From positions 4,464,001 to 4,528,000 of the forward strand of contig NZ_CP059693.1 of assembly GCF_028657945.1 (NCBI RefSeq): DNA of 64,000 nucleotides, given 5' to 3'. A program made the position numbers and the translations under genes. Positions 36,636 to 45,930 of the stretch are shown piece after piece. Position 1 is the stretch's first letter. Each line of letters opens with the position of its first letter. A model generated the notes under the pieces. It saw nothing but the letters and a program-made list of their open reading frames with translations. It made no database searches and was not told the origin of the DNA. The DNA comes from Thalassomonas haliotis (GTDB lineage: Bacteria > Pseudomonadota > Gammaproteobacteria > Enterobacterales > Alteromonadaceae).

Positions 36636-37538
36636 CTAGCTGCTGCTTTCTGCCCGCGCCAGCTTTTCATTTAATTCCAATAATACCGATTTGATCACCA
36701 AAAGGTTCTCTTTCCCCAGCCTGAGCAGGAGTTTGTCGGCATCATCCATGGCTTCAATTTCCGGATCTTTATAACGGTACATCACACTCGGGCGGATCAC
36801 TTCCATCGCCTCTTTAGGAATTTCCATGTCCAGCACCCGGGTTATGGCGTCTTGCAGGGTATGGGTAAAATCATCATCCGGGTAGCCCAGCTCGCGGTAG
36901 GCCTCATTAATTAAAGGTTTAAGCTCCATATACCAGTCGACCAGGCGTTCGCTTTCCATCGAGCGCAACAGGTCGACATACAGGCTGAAGCGGCGTACCG
37001 AGTTTTCATCCCACTGCCAGACCTGTTGATGTTCCTTGTCAAAGGTTTTGGTTTCTTTTGCTGAAAATGACGTCGCCGGACGAACAAAAGGACTATGTTC
37101 GTAAGCCAGCACCCCTTGGGCGAAATTATCGGTAAAGACCACAAAGCGGCGGATCATATCATCATCAATCACCAGCTTAAGCAGTTCCTTGCGCCAGGTC
37201 ATGGTCGGTAATTTTTCCTGCAACCAGAGGTCGCTCTCATCTAAAGTAGGCAAAGGCTCAACCTCTACCAACTCCACCTCATGCTCCGGCGTTTCGATTT
37301 GCACGGTTTCAGCTATTTCCGGCTCAGGGATTATCTCAACTTCTTCAATAACTTCAGGTTCGGCTATCACAGGGGCCGGCTCGGGCTGGACTTGTACCTG
37401 CGCGGGAACTTCAGGGGGTTTTTCTCGAAAGTATTGCCAGCCCACGACCCCGCCTATGGTGGCGAGAATAAGGCCGCCGGCAACCAGTAAGGGAGAAACT
37501 CTGGCAGCTTGTGCTTGTGTTTGATCTAAATTATCCAT
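36636..37538 (-). CDS. DUF3014 membrane-anchored protein
   Basis: 300 residues. A short cytoplasmic N terminus, one membrane segment (~15-37), a Pro/Glu/Val-rich spacer (~40-100: many PEPE/VEEVE runs) and a C-terminal helical domain (DESDLWLQEKLPTM, RRFVVFTDNFAQGVLAYEH, PSVMYRYKDPEIEAM) characteristic of DUF3014. Function unknown; the acidic spacer suggests it spans part of the periplasm. Transcribed alone with its own terminator. Confidence 0.85.
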   Translation of the reverse strand: MDNLDQTQAQAARVSPLLVAGGLILATIGGVVGWQYFREKPPEVPAQVQVQPEPAPVIAEPEVIEEVEIIPEPEIAETVQIETPEHEVELVEVEPLPTLDESDLWLQEKLPTMTWRKELLKLVIDDDMIRRFVVFTDNFAQGVLAYEHSPFVRPATSFSAKETKTFDKEHQQVWQWDENSVRRFSLYVDLLRSMESERLVDWYMELKPLINEAYRELGYPDDDFTHTLQDAITRVLDMEIPKEAMEVIRPSVMYRYKDPEIEAMDDADKLLLRLGKENLLVIKSVLLELNEKLARAESSS

Positions 37539-37731
37539 GTTATCCCATTAATATATAAAACGGACATCCCGGGTAATCCCGGATGATGAAAAAGGATTAA
37601 GGTAAAACAGAATGTTTATTGCAACGTTTTTTGCCTTAGGTTGCAACCAACAAATCGGCATTTAGGCAATTATTTTGTAAACAGATTTAATTTCTTTTTA
37701 ATTTAGTAAAGGAAACAGGTCTGAAAAGTAA

Positions 37732-37757
37732 AAAGCAAAGAGCGCGCCCTTTGCTTT
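37732..37757 (-). terminator. maiA terminator
   Basis: Stem AAAGCAAAG/CTTTGCTTT, 8-base GC loop, then a T-rich tail on the minus strand; 37 bases after maiA. Confidence 0.75.
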
Positions 37758-37793
37758 ATATTTGTTCAACTGGCTAAAGCAGATTTAACGGCT

Positions 37794-38432
37794 TTATTGG
37801 GCATCCGCCTGATTTTCCGGCAGGGCTTTAACAAAAGCCGCTAACTGCTGGCAGTTTTCGACCACACGATTGATGTGGGGGAAAGCACTCATATCCAGTT
37901 TAAAACGGTTGGCGTTATACACTTGCGGAACCAGACACAGGTCGGCCACAGTTACCGTATCGCCAAAACAATATAAACCGGCACTTTGTGCCAATTGAGC
38001 CTCTACCGCTGCAAAACCTTTACTCATCCAGTGATGAGACCAGGTGAGCTTGTCTTTATCTTCAAGTGAAAATTCGCTGACCAGATACTGCTGTACCCGC
38101 AAATTATTCAGCGGATGTATTTCACAGGCAATATCCAGCGCCAGCGCCTGGACTTTGGCCCGCTGGGCGGTGTCAGCCGGATACAGGCCTGCCTGTGGAA
38201 AACGGCTGTCGAGGTAATCGATGATCGCCAGCGACTGGTTCAGTTTTAAATCGCCGTCCACTAAGGTCGGCACCAGCTCATTGGGGTTTAACTCGGCATA
38301 AGCGCTATGGTGCTGTTCACCGCCGTCTTTAACCAGGTGTACCGGAATAGATTCAAAGTCGATTTCCTTGTGGAACAGGGCAATACGCACACGATACGCG
38401 GCAGATGAACGCCAGTAGCCATATAATTTCAT
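37794..38432 (-). CDS. maiA: Maleylacetoacetate isomerase
   Basis: 212-residue zeta-class glutathione transferase that isomerises maleylacetoacetate to fumarylacetoacetate in tyrosine degradation. The zeta signature SSAAYRVRIAL (E. coli-type SSxxxRVRI) is at residues 9-19, with NPNELVPTLVDG and QSLAIIDYL in the thioredoxin-like half. GGGAG precedes the ATG. It follows fahA by 136 bases, the enzyme of the next step. Confidence 0.94.
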   Translation of the reverse strand: MKLYGYWRSSAAYRVRIALFHKEIDFESIPVHLVKDGGEQHHSAYAELNPNELVPTLVDGDLKLNQSLAIIDYLDSRFPQAGLYPADTAQRAKVQALALDIACEIHPLNNLRVQQYLVSEFSLEDKDKLTWSHHWMSKGFAAVEAQLAQSAGLYCFGDTVTVADLCLVPQVYNANRFKLDMSAFPHINRVVENCQQLAAFVKALPENQADAQ

Positions 38433-38568
38433 TTTGTTATTCTCCCGGGGCTGAAGTATTTATATCCGTCTGATATCACCGGCAGCTGCTTTTATCAGGC
38501 TGCCAAAATTAAAAAGCCGGGGATGCTAAACCAGCAACTCCCCGGCAATATAGATAAATATTGACGTT

Positions 38569-39555
38569 TTACGCCTTATATTCAACTACCTGCTGATCGA
38601 TGGCGCCGAAAATGCTGTCGCCGTTGCTGTCCAGCATTTCAATACGTACCTGGTCACCAAACTTCATAAAGGAAGTGCTGGGTTTACCGTCGGCAATGAT
38701 TTCCAACATACGTTTTTCCGCCAAACAGCTGGAGCCGGCAGAGCGGTCGTAGTTAGAGATAGTGCCTGAACCGACAATACAACCGGCCGATAAAGGACGT
38801 GTTTTCGCGGCATGGGCAACTATGGTCGGGAAATCAAAGGTCATGTCTACGCCGCAGTTTGGCTGCCCGAACAATTCTTTGTTTAAGTGGGTGATCAAAG
38901 GCAAGTGCAGCTTGCTGCCGTCCCAGGCATCGCCCAGCTCATCAGGAGTCACGGCTACCGGAGAAAAAGCACTTGATGGCTTACTGGAGAAAAAGCCGAA
39001 ACCTTTGGCCAGTTCACCGGGGATCAGGTTACGCAATGAGACATCATTGACCAGCATAAGCAGCTTGATATGACCGGCGGCTGTTTCTGTTGAAGCGCCC
39101 ATAGGCACATCATCGGTGATCACCGCAACTTCTGATTCAAAATCAATACCGTATTCTTCACTGGCCACAGGAATATCGTCATAAGGACCGATAAAGGCAT
39201 CAGAGCCACCCTGATACATCAGCGGATCTGTCCAGAATGAAGCAGGCATTTCCGCATTTCTTGCCTTACGTACCAGTTCTACGTGGTTAACATAAGCACT
39301 GCCGTCGGCCCACTGGTAGGCACGCGGTAAAGGAGACTCACAGCCTTGTTGCTCAAAGGCGATGGCATTGTCAACCTTGCCTTCATTTAATGCCTTATAG
39401 ACTTCATTCAGTTTTGGCTCGGTTTGCGCCCAGTTATCTAACGCCGCCTGCAGAGTCGGGGCGATATCACTAACAACCACCGCTTTTTCCAGATTACGGC
39501 TTACCACGACTAACTGGCCGTCACGGGTATTATTTTTAAGCGTTGCTAATTTCAT
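38569..39555 (-). CDS. fahA: Fumarylacetoacetate hydrolase
   Basis: 328 residues. Splits fumarylacetoacetate to fumarate and acetoacetate, the last step of the homogentisate pathway. Metal-binding FAH signatures are visible: DFESEVAVITDDVP (Asp/Glu ligands) and GSGTISNYDRSAGSSCLAEKR. AAAGG precedes the ATG. Together with phhA and phhB it covers the start and end of Phe/Tyr catabolism, but the middle enzymes (tyrosine transaminase, HppD, HmgA) are not in the window. Confidence 0.93.
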   Translation of the reverse strand: MKLATLKNNTRDGQLVVVSRNLEKAVVVSDIAPTLQAALDNWAQTEPKLNEVYKALNEGKVDNAIAFEQQGCESPLPRAYQWADGSAYVNHVELVRKARNAEMPASFWTDPLMYQGGSDAFIGPYDDIPVASEEYGIDFESEVAVITDDVPMGASTETAAGHIKLLMLVNDVSLRNLIPGELAKGFGFFSSKPSSAFSPVAVTPDELGDAWDGSKLHLPLITHLNKELFGQPNCGVDMTFDFPTIVAHAAKTRPLSAGCIVGSGTISNYDRSAGSSCLAEKRMLEIIADGKPSTSFMKFGDQVRIEMLDSNGDSIFGAIDQQVVEYKA

Positions 39556-39874
39556 TATCAGACCTTTTTCAGTTTGTAAGCAAAACCCTGTTCGCCATTT
39601 CTCAACAAATGCCGGTAAACAGGGTTTAGTAAATTATGACTATGTAGAATATAACAGGTGATTTTACTGAAACTTACACGAATTACCAGAGCGCAAAGGA
39701 CTATCTTTACCGGACAGGGATGTCTGTAAATCTTTACATGGCTACAGGAGGGAAAAGCAGCTGTTAACTGCTATTAACGCGCTTAGTCTTATCAAAGAAG
39801 CAACAAACACCGGCACAGCCCCTGATATTACAGGCCATGCCGGCTTTTTAGCTTAACGCCGACTTATGGCATTA
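39556..39874. other. fahA upstream region
   Basis: About 320 bases, no gene. TGTAAATCTTTACA at 39725-39738 is a perfect palindrome of TyrR half-sites but with a 2-base instead of 6-base spacer. Confidence 0.4.
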
Positions 39875-40358
39875 AATCTTTACAGTTTTCTTATTGCGAA
39901 CATATTCAAGCAGTTTGTTGGCGACTGCTTTGGTTTATGGGAGCACTTAGCCGAACTTTATATCTTCACTGTTTTCTTATTGATATCGTATTCACGCAGT
40001 TTGTTGGCTACTGCTTTGGTTTATAAGAGCACTTAGCCGAACTTTATATCTTCACTGTTTTCTTATTGATATCGTATTCACGCAGTTTGTTGGCGACTGC
40101 TTTGGTTTATAAGAGCACTTAGCCGAACTTTATATCTTCACTGTTTTCTTATTGATATCGTATTCACCTAGTTTGTTGGCTACTGCTTTGGTTTATGGGA
40201 GCACTTAGCCAAACTTTATATCTTCACTGTTTTCTTATTGATATCGTATTCACCTAGTTTGTTGGCGACTGCTTTGGTTTATAAGAGCACTTAGCCGAAC
40301 TTTATATCTTCACTGTTTTCTTATTGATATCGTATTCACGCAGTTTATTGGCTACTGC
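39875..40358. repeat. 86-bp tandem repeats of the tyrR 3' end
   Basis: Units start at 39875, 39961, 40047, 40133, 40219 and 40305, exactly 86 bases apart; the last (shortened) unit is the genuine end of tyrR. Units 2-5 differ at only a few positions, while unit 1 is more diverged. Each carries, on the minus strand, a copy of AVANKLREYDINKKTVKI and a stop codon, preceded by an in-frame stop. As 86 is not a multiple of 3, the copies are in shifting frames and cannot extend TyrR. Confidence 0.95.
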
Positions 40359-41852
40359 GGTATGACTCAGTCCAAGCTTTTTCGCTAACTGCCTGGTACT
40401 TGGGTAGGCGGGATAAAGCTTTCTTAAGATATCTGCCTCGTAATTTTTCACCGCGGCTTCCAGGGTGCCTTCAAACTCCTGCTCCAGATAACCGTGTTCC
40501 CGGGTATAAGCCGGCAGCTGCAGGTGCGCCGTAGTGATCACATCGCCTTCGAGCACAGAAACTGCGCGGATCAGGACATTTTCCAGCTGGCGAACATTAC
40601 CCGGCCAGGGGTAGTGTTCAATAAAGTCACGGCAATCATCATCCATTGCCAGGCGGTATTTGCCCAACCTTTGTCCCGACTGGGCAATAAAAAACTCCGC
40701 CAGCGGCAGGATATCGCTGCGCCGCTCCCTAAGGGGCGGCAGATTCAACCCTAAGACATTAAGGCGATAATAAAGATCTTCACGAAACTCCCCCGTGGCA
40801 ACCAGCTGCAACAAGTCTTTGCTGGTGGAGCTGATAAAATGAATATTAATGGTAATTTCACGTTCATCGTCCACCCGGCGAAAACTGCCGTTTTGGATCA
40901 CCCGCAATAACTTGGTTTGCAGCTTAGGCGACATTTCCCCGACTTCATCGAGAAACAAGGTGCCGCCGTCGGCAAGCTCCAACAGACCCCGCTTGCTGTG
41001 CTCATGGCCTGAGGCGCCGATACCGAATAATTCCGACTCGGCGGCATCGTCGGGTAAAGTAGCACAATTTAAGGTCATAAAAGGTTTATCCGAGCGCTCA
41101 CTGGCTTCATGGCAGGCTTTGGCCAATAATTCCTTACCTGTGCCGGTTTCCCCCACCAGCAAGATGGCAGAGTCGAGCATCACCATACGTTTGGCTTCGC
41201 GGATCACTTTACGCATGGCGGTGCTGCTGGCCTGAATGCCGGCAAAAATACTTTCACTGGGTTGTTTAAAGGCGCTGATTTGCTGCCCGAGCCTGGCTTC
41301 TGACTTCAGGATAAGCACCGCACCGGCAAGCACATTGGCGCCGGTTTCATCCCAAACATGAATAGGCAAAATATCGGCAACAAAGTCTTCATCAAGGAAT
41401 TTCATGCGCCGGGTCTGCGCCAGGACATCATCACTGTCGAGCCAGCGGCTGAAATTAAAACCTTTAAGCCAGTGACTGATATGCTCACCTATGATCTCTT
41501 TCTGGCTAGCCCCCATGATAGACACGGCGACATCATTAACCACCCGGATATTACCTTTGGCATCAATGGAAACAAAAGGATCGGGAAAGGTTTTGATCAG
41601 GGTTGCCAGCTCGTTACGCTCACGCTCTGACGGCATAAAAGGGGTGGTTTTAACATCCTCTACCCCGTCAATCAGGCGCAATTGCGGCATAAAGGACTGT
41701 AATTCGGAGAAATCCAGATCCGGGATATTGACAAATATTTTGCCGGAATGCTTAAGCTCAATACCGCGTAAATCTATTTCACGTTCAACAAAAATCCCTA
41801 ATACTTCTTGTGCAATCCCTACCCGGTCTTTGCAGCCAATTTCCAATCGCAT
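40302..41852 (-). CDS. tyrR: Transcriptional regulator TyrR
   Basis: 516 residues (513 in E. coli). ACT domain (MRLEIGCKDRVGIAQEVL, ~1-75), PAS domain (~80-190), AAA+ ATPase (Walker A GETGTGKE, Walker B GGTLFLDEVGEM) and C-terminal Fis-type helix-turn-helix (TRQLAKKLGLSHTAVANKLREY). Like E. coli TyrR it lacks the GAFTGA loop, so it acts without sigma54. It senses aromatic amino acids. A perfect TyrR box lies 40 bases upstream, implying autoregulation, and another precedes phhA. The 3' end is duplicated in tandem downstream. Confidence 0.96.
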   Translation of the reverse strand: MRLEIGCKDRVGIAQEVLGIFVEREIDLRGIELKHSGKIFVNIPDLDFSELQSFMPQLRLIDGVEDVKTTPFMPSERERNELATLIKTFPDPFVSIDAKGNIRVVNDVAVSIMGASQKEIIGEHISHWLKGFNFSRWLDSDDVLAQTRRMKFLDEDFVADILPIHVWDETGANVLAGAVLILKSEARLGQQISAFKQPSESIFAGIQASSTAMRKVIREAKRMVMLDSAILLVGETGTGKELLAKACHEASERSDKPFMTLNCATLPDDAAESELFGIGASGHEHSKRGLLELADGGTLFLDEVGEMSPKLQTKLLRVIQNGSFRRVDDEREITINIHFISSTSKDLLQLVATGEFREDLYYRLNVLGLNLPPLRERRSDILPLAEFFIAQSGQRLGKYRLAMDDDCRDFIEHYPWPGNVRQLENVLIRAVSVLEGDVITTAHLQLPAYTREHGYLEQEFEGTLEAAVKNYEADILRKLYPAYPSTRQLAKKLGLSHTAVANKLREYDINKKTVKI

Positions 41853-41892
41853 TATAGTGAACCTTTATTCCTGAGATAAAACAAACCCGTAT

Positions 41893-41910
41893 TGTAAACT
41901 ATTTTTTACA
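41893..41910. promoter_or_regulatory. TyrR box upstream of tyrR
   Basis: TGTAAA-N6-TTTACA, an exact match to the TyrR consensus, 40 bases before the tyrR start. Confidence 0.85.
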
Positions 41911-41912
41911 AT

Positions 41913-41940
41913 AAAAAAGCCCCCAATAATTGGGGGCTTT
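41913..41940 (-). terminator. phhAB terminator
   Basis: 11-bp stem AAAGCCCCCAA/TTGGGGGCTTT, 3-base loop, then a T run on the minus strand, 22 bases after phhB. Confidence 0.92.
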
Positions 41941-41962
41941 ATATCAGAAATGTAACACTAGG

Positions 41963-42301
41963 TTACAGAAGCTTGTCGGTTTTCGCTGCACAGATGAAAT
42001 CGTTTTTATGCAAACCGCGAATGGCATGTGTCCACCAGGTCACGGTAACCTTGCCCCATTCCAGTAAAATGGCCGGGTGATGGAACTCGGCTTCCGCCAG
42101 CTCAGCCACCTGGTTGGAAAAGGCCCAGGCCTGCTTGAAGTTTTTAAACTTATATACCCGCTCCAGCATCATTACGCCGTCACGCACTTCAGGCACCCAA
42201 TCGGGTAACTGGGACATTAATTCCTGCAGCTCTTCATCGCTGACTTTAGGGGCATCAACATGACAGGCTTCACATTGCTGAGTTGATAATTGAGAAGTCA
42301 T
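41963..42301 (-). CDS. phhB: Pterin-4a-carbinolamine dehydratase
   Basis: 112 residues, normal length. Regenerates the tetrahydropterin cofactor oxidised by PhhA. The pterin-binding signature [23 protein letters not shown] matches the family (HHP...W...V...T). AAGGA precedes the ATG, 9 bases after the phhA stop, so the two genes form an operon. Confidence 0.95.
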   Translation of the reverse strand: MTSQLSTQQCEACHVDAPKVSDEELQELMSQLPDWVPEVRDGVMMLERVYKFKNFKQAWAFSNQVAELAEAEFHHPAILLEWGKVTVTWWTHAIRGLHKNDFICAAKTDKLL

Positions 42302-42310
42302 AACTTGTCC

Positions 42311-43114
42311 TTAACTTGCTATTTTTTTTTCTTTAGGTGGAAATTTCGGTTCATGCAGACCCAGGGCTTTAGCTTCTTCAACCAGCGCCAATAGATCAAG
42401 CTGGCTGATAGTATCCAAATCACTGATTTGGCTGATCATAAAGTAAATAGGCTGCATAATGTCAATGCGGTACGGGGTGCGCAGCACATCTACCACATCC
42501 AAGGTTTTGCGCTCGGCGATGGGATCAAACATCGCATATTGGGTTTCTCCCGGAGAGGATAATACACCGCCGCCGTAGATTCTCAAGCCGTCTCGGGTCT
42601 CAAGTAAACCAAACTCTATCGTAAACCAGTAAAGACGTGCCAGGAAAACCCTGTCTTCTTTACTGGCATTTAAGCCTAATTCCCCATAACGTTGGGTGAA
42701 GTTGGCAAAGGCCGGGTTGGTTAATAACGGGCAATGGCCAAATATTTCATGAAAAATATCCGGCTCCTGCAGATAGTCAAACTCTTCCCGGGTACGGATA
42801 AAGGTCGCTACCGGAAATTTTTTCTCGGAAAGTAACTTAAAAAACTCACCAAAACCGATCAGCGCCGGTACCTTGGCACATTGCCAGCCGGTAGTCGCCA
42901 ACAAGACTTCACTGACTTCTTCCAACTGGGGAATACGATCCATTGGCAGCTTAAGGCGGTCCAGCCCGGTAATAAATTCATCACAGGCCTTACCTTTAAT
43001 GCAATCAAGCTGACGGGTGATTAATTCCTGCCAGATTTGGTTTTCTTCATCCGTCCAATGTATTTTGCCATCGGCTTCGACATCCTTGGAGACATACTTT
43101 GTCGCCTTACCCAT
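42311..43114 (-). CDS. phhA: Phenylalanine 4-hydroxylase
   Basis: 267 residues from the ATG at 43114 (AAAGGAAG upstream); an earlier start would add 12 residues without benefit. Iron- and tetrahydropterin-dependent hydroxylation of Phe to Tyr. The iron ligands are in PDIFHEIFGHCPLL (two His) and the later Glu in YWFTIEFGL. Single-domain bacterial form without the regulatory ACT domain. A TyrR box lies 120 bases upstream. Confidence 0.96.
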   Translation of the reverse strand: MGKATKYVSKDVEADGKIHWTDEENQIWQELITRQLDCIKGKACDEFITGLDRLKLPMDRIPQLEEVSEVLLATTGWQCAKVPALIGFGEFFKLLSEKKFPVATFIRTREEFDYLQEPDIFHEIFGHCPLLTNPAFANFTQRYGELGLNASKEDRVFLARLYWFTIEFGLLETRDGLRIYGGGVLSSPGETQYAMFDPIAERKTLDVVDVLRTPYRIDIMQPIYFMISQISDLDTISQLDLLALVEEAKALGLHEPKFPPKEKKIAS

Positions 43115-43233
43115 TTTCACTTCCTTTAATATTTGTTGTGGCAGCACCACAGTAGATATATTTATATTAAGGGAAGCGGGTTAAGAAAAGATAGCCGCGG
43201 CCTGTGGTTAATTAATGCACAGCCGCCAATTGC

Positions 43234-43251
43234 TGTACATTATCATTTACA
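43234..43251. promoter_or_regulatory. TyrR box upstream of phhA
   Basis: TGTACA-N6-TTTACA, one mismatch from the TyrR consensus, 119 bases before the phhA start and 63 bases before the ycjF end. Confidence 0.7.
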
Positions 43252-43314
43252 TTTAAGCTGTTTTTGGCAAAACCCGACCTCCACTTAAAAGCCAATCAAC
43301 TGATTTTAAAGGGG

Positions 43315-44379
43315 TTAATCTTTTTGCTGTGACGAGTTTTTCAACAAGGCCTTGAGCTGTTGCTGCAATTCCTTCCTTACTACATTCAGTTTTGGCGGGT
43401 TTTCATGAAACGGCAAAGGCCTGCAGGTATGCATGGTTTTAATGCCCAATTTGGCGGTTAACAAGCCCGCTCCCAACCCCTGGGAAAAGCGCGCCGAAAG
43501 CTTGCCCAGCAGCTCAGCCCCCAACATCTGGCTGCCAAAGTCGGCAATGAGTTCACTGGCGCCGGCATAAACCATGTTAACGAACACCTGGCGAATAAGG
43601 CTGAGGCGGCTCCAATAACCCAGCTTTAAGCCGTATAAGGCGGAGATCTTATCTATCATTCTGATATTTCGCCAAAATAACAAGGCCATATCCAGAATCG
43701 CCACCGGGCTAAGCGCCACCAGTACTGTCGCTTCTCCGGAGAATTTTGCGATTTCCTTAAGGGCCTTTTCATCAACCTTAGTTAATACCCGGCGGGAATA
43801 AAGCGCCAATAATTCCGCATCCGAGTGTTCCCCGGCCTGGGCATCAGCCCATTCATGCTCCAAAGTGCTGAGCAGATCATTAGGCAATTGCGCACTGATC
43901 TGGCGGCAAAATTTTTGGCTGTTAAATTTATCGTTTACCAAAGTATCGCCACTGGCCAGGACCCTGCTGGCGGCATTTTGCCTTTGCTGCTGGCGCTTTA
44001 ACTGCCTCAGGCCTTTAGTTTCCCTTACCAGTACAGAGCCGGCCACTAAAGTGATACAGGCAAACAACAGCGCATAAATTGTTGTGCTTATCGGGGCTTC
44101 ACTAAAACCCTGAATAAAAAAATCAATCGCTTCCACCGACACCAACAGCAACAGTAAAGTCAGAAAAATCCGCGGCAGCCAGGAAACCTTGCCCGGCGCC
44201 GTTTCCAGCTCAAGCTCCGCCGATAACTGCTCTTGCGTTGCCAGCCAGTTATCATTATCAAAAACCAGCTGCTGTTCCTGTGTCTCAGCCTGCCCTTTTG
44301 CTATATCCAGCTCCTGCTCGTCAAAAATGATCTGCTGCTGATAATTATCGTTATTCTCTTTCACTGGCTTATCACTCAT
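43315..44379 (-). CDS. ycjF: YcjF family inner membrane protein (TIGR01620/DUF697)
   Basis: 354 residues. An acidic, Gln-rich N terminus, two membrane segments (~70-90 and ~100-118), then a DUF697-like C-terminal domain (VALSPVAILDMALLFWRN, GLKLGYWSRLSLIRQVFVNM). Its ATG overlaps the ycjX stop by 4 bases (ATGA), as in E. coli where ycjX-ycjF-tyrR are neighbours. Function not established; linked to the Psp envelope-stress regulon in E. coli. Confidence 0.92.
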   Translation of the reverse strand: MSDKPVKENNDNYQQQIIFDEQELDIAKGQAETQEQQLVFDNDNWLATQEQLSAELELETAPGKVSWLPRIFLTLLLLLVSVEAIDFFIQGFSEAPISTTIYALLFACITLVAGSVLVRETKGLRQLKRQQQRQNAASRVLASGDTLVNDKFNSQKFCRQISAQLPNDLLSTLEHEWADAQAGEHSDAELLALYSRRVLTKVDEKALKEIAKFSGEATVLVALSPVAILDMALLFWRNIRMIDKISALYGLKLGYWSRLSLIRQVFVNMVYAGASELIADFGSQMLGAELLGKLSARFSQGLGAGLLTAKLGIKTMHTCRPLPFHENPPKLNVVRKELQQQLKALLKNSSQQKD

Positions 44380-45806
44380 GCCATTTTATCTCCAAGCAAA
44401 AACTCCAGTACCTGGTCCATGCGCACATGCGGCAGGCTCTCGTCAGCGCCGTGCAGGCCTTGGGGGGCAAAGGCAATAAAATTAAACGCCATTTGCTGCC
44501 AGTACTGATCTTTGGGTAATTTTGCCGGCACAGTGCCGGGAAAGACGGTAATTTTTTGATTATCGCTTAAGCGCCGTCCCTGGATCACAGGTACTTCTTC
44601 CCCCTGGTGGACACTCTTACCCGCCCTGGTGGTTTTTACCGCGGCAATAGCCAGGGTTTTGATGTCTATGGCTTCAAAGTTCAGCTCCTGTTTAGTGCTG
44701 TGAATAAGCTGATTAAGCAGGGCCACCAGGTGGGGATGCTGCTCCGGGGTGACATGGTCGGCTTTGGTGGCGGCAAAAAGCAGGCGGTCGATTTTCGGGG
44801 AAAACAGCCTTGACAGCAAACCGGAGCGGCCATATTGGTAGCTTTGCATAATTAATGCAATCGCCTGTTGCAAGTCGGCAAAACTCTCCCGCCCGTTATT
44901 AAGCGGCGTTAAACAATCTGCCAGCACGATTTGCCGGTCAAAGTTAACAAAGTGCTGTTTATAAAACTTAGCCACCACATCCTGCTTATAGGCCTGGTAG
45001 CGGGCTTTTAACATAGCGAGCAGGGTATCGTCCCCGGCTTTTTGATATAACTCGTTATCAAGTAACTCCAGGCCGGGAAAAGGGATAAACTGCAGCACAG
45101 GGGCGCCGGCAAGTTCGCCGGGTAAGATAAAACGTCCCGGCTGGATAACCGATAACCCCTGCTCATAGCGAAAATGATGTAACAGCCGGGTATATTCTTT
45201 TGACAGTGTGGCCAGTAAATCCTCGTCCGCCTTTTGCAGAGGATCCACTTGCTTGAGTTTTTCAATAAAATCCGCGGCAACAGCTTTGCGCGGCGGTTGA
45301 GTTAAGAGTTCACAGGTTTGCGCTGACCATTCTTTAAACGATAAATGCATCATAGGCAAATCTAACAGCCACTCCCCCGGATAGTCAGTAATATCCAGAT
45401 ACAGGGTGGCCATGTCTGTGGCATATTTTAATAAAGACGCATCCGGCTGGTAACGGATCGCCAGGCGTAATTCGCTGATGCCCTGGGTTGGCTCGGGCCA
45501 GATGGCGGGCTCGGCGCAAAACGCCGTCATCGCCTGGTCAAAATCAAAACGGGCAACATTAAAGTGCTTTTGCGGCACCCGCTTGGCACCGATAAACCGC
45601 CCCTGGTGTACCGGGTTAAAAAAGCTTAACTGGGCGCCGTTGCCTTCATTGATCAGCTGGTTCACTAAAGAGGTAATAAAGGCAGTTTTTCCGCTGCGAC
45701 TTAGCCCGGTTACCGCCAGGGTAACGTGCTGGTCTATCGAGCGGTTAAACCATTCATTGGTTTTATTTTTTAACTTTTTAATTTTATCTTTGCTTATTAA
45801 CGCCAT
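44376..45806 (-). CDS. ycjX: YcjX family P-loop ATPase/GTPase-like protein
   Basis: 476 residues from the ATG at 45806; an upstream TTG would add 13. The P-loop GLSRSGKTAFITSLVNQL lies near residue 33, followed by YLDITDYPGEWLLDLPM and a later AATKADHV (NKxD-like) motif, the DUF463/YcjX pattern. In E. coli it is stress-inducible and PspF-controlled. It heads the ycjXF operon here, close to the psp genes. Confidence 0.93.
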   Translation of the reverse strand: MALISKDKIKKLKNKTNEWFNRSIDQHVTLAVTGLSRSGKTAFITSLVNQLINEGNGAQLSFFNPVHQGRFIGAKRVPQKHFNVARFDFDQAMTAFCAEPAIWPEPTQGISELRLAIRYQPDASLLKYATDMATLYLDITDYPGEWLLDLPMMHLSFKEWSAQTCELLTQPPRKAVAADFIEKLKQVDPLQKADEDLLATLSKEYTRLLHHFRYEQGLSVIQPGRFILPGELAGAPVLQFIPFPGLELLDNELYQKAGDDTLLAMLKARYQAYKQDVVAKFYKQHFVNFDRQIVLADCLTPLNNGRESFADLQQAIALIMQSYQYGRSGLLSRLFSPKIDRLLFAATKADHVTPEQHPHLVALLNQLIHSTKQELNFEAIDIKTLAIAAVKTTRAGKSVHQGEEVPVIQGRRLSDNQKITVFPGTVPAKLPKDQYWQQMAFNFIAFAPQGLHGADESLPHVRMDQVLEFLLGDKMA

Positions 45807-45900
45807 ACTGCGTGAGTTCCTAACCCCTTGCCTCAAAATAACCAACCGGGCCTGAGTAGTATCAAGGCCCGGCTTGATCTTATCCTAAAATTTCCTTAAC

Positions 45901-45923
45901 GCTTGTGGTGATTGTCCACAAGC
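45901..45923 (-). terminator. Hairpin after the signal peptidase gene
   Basis: Perfect 8-bp stem GCTTGTGG/CCACAAGC with a 7-base loop, 7 bases after the stop; T tract weak. Confidence 0.5.
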
Positions 45924-45930
45924 ATGAATT

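Noticed and set aside
39725-39738. TyrR box for fahA-maiA
   Set aside because: TGTAAA and TTTACA are separated by 2 instead of 6 bases, so TyrR would not be expected to bind in the usual way.
39875-40358. CRISPR array or REP cluster
   Set aside because: The 86-base units are contiguous without unique spacers and derive from the tyrR end.
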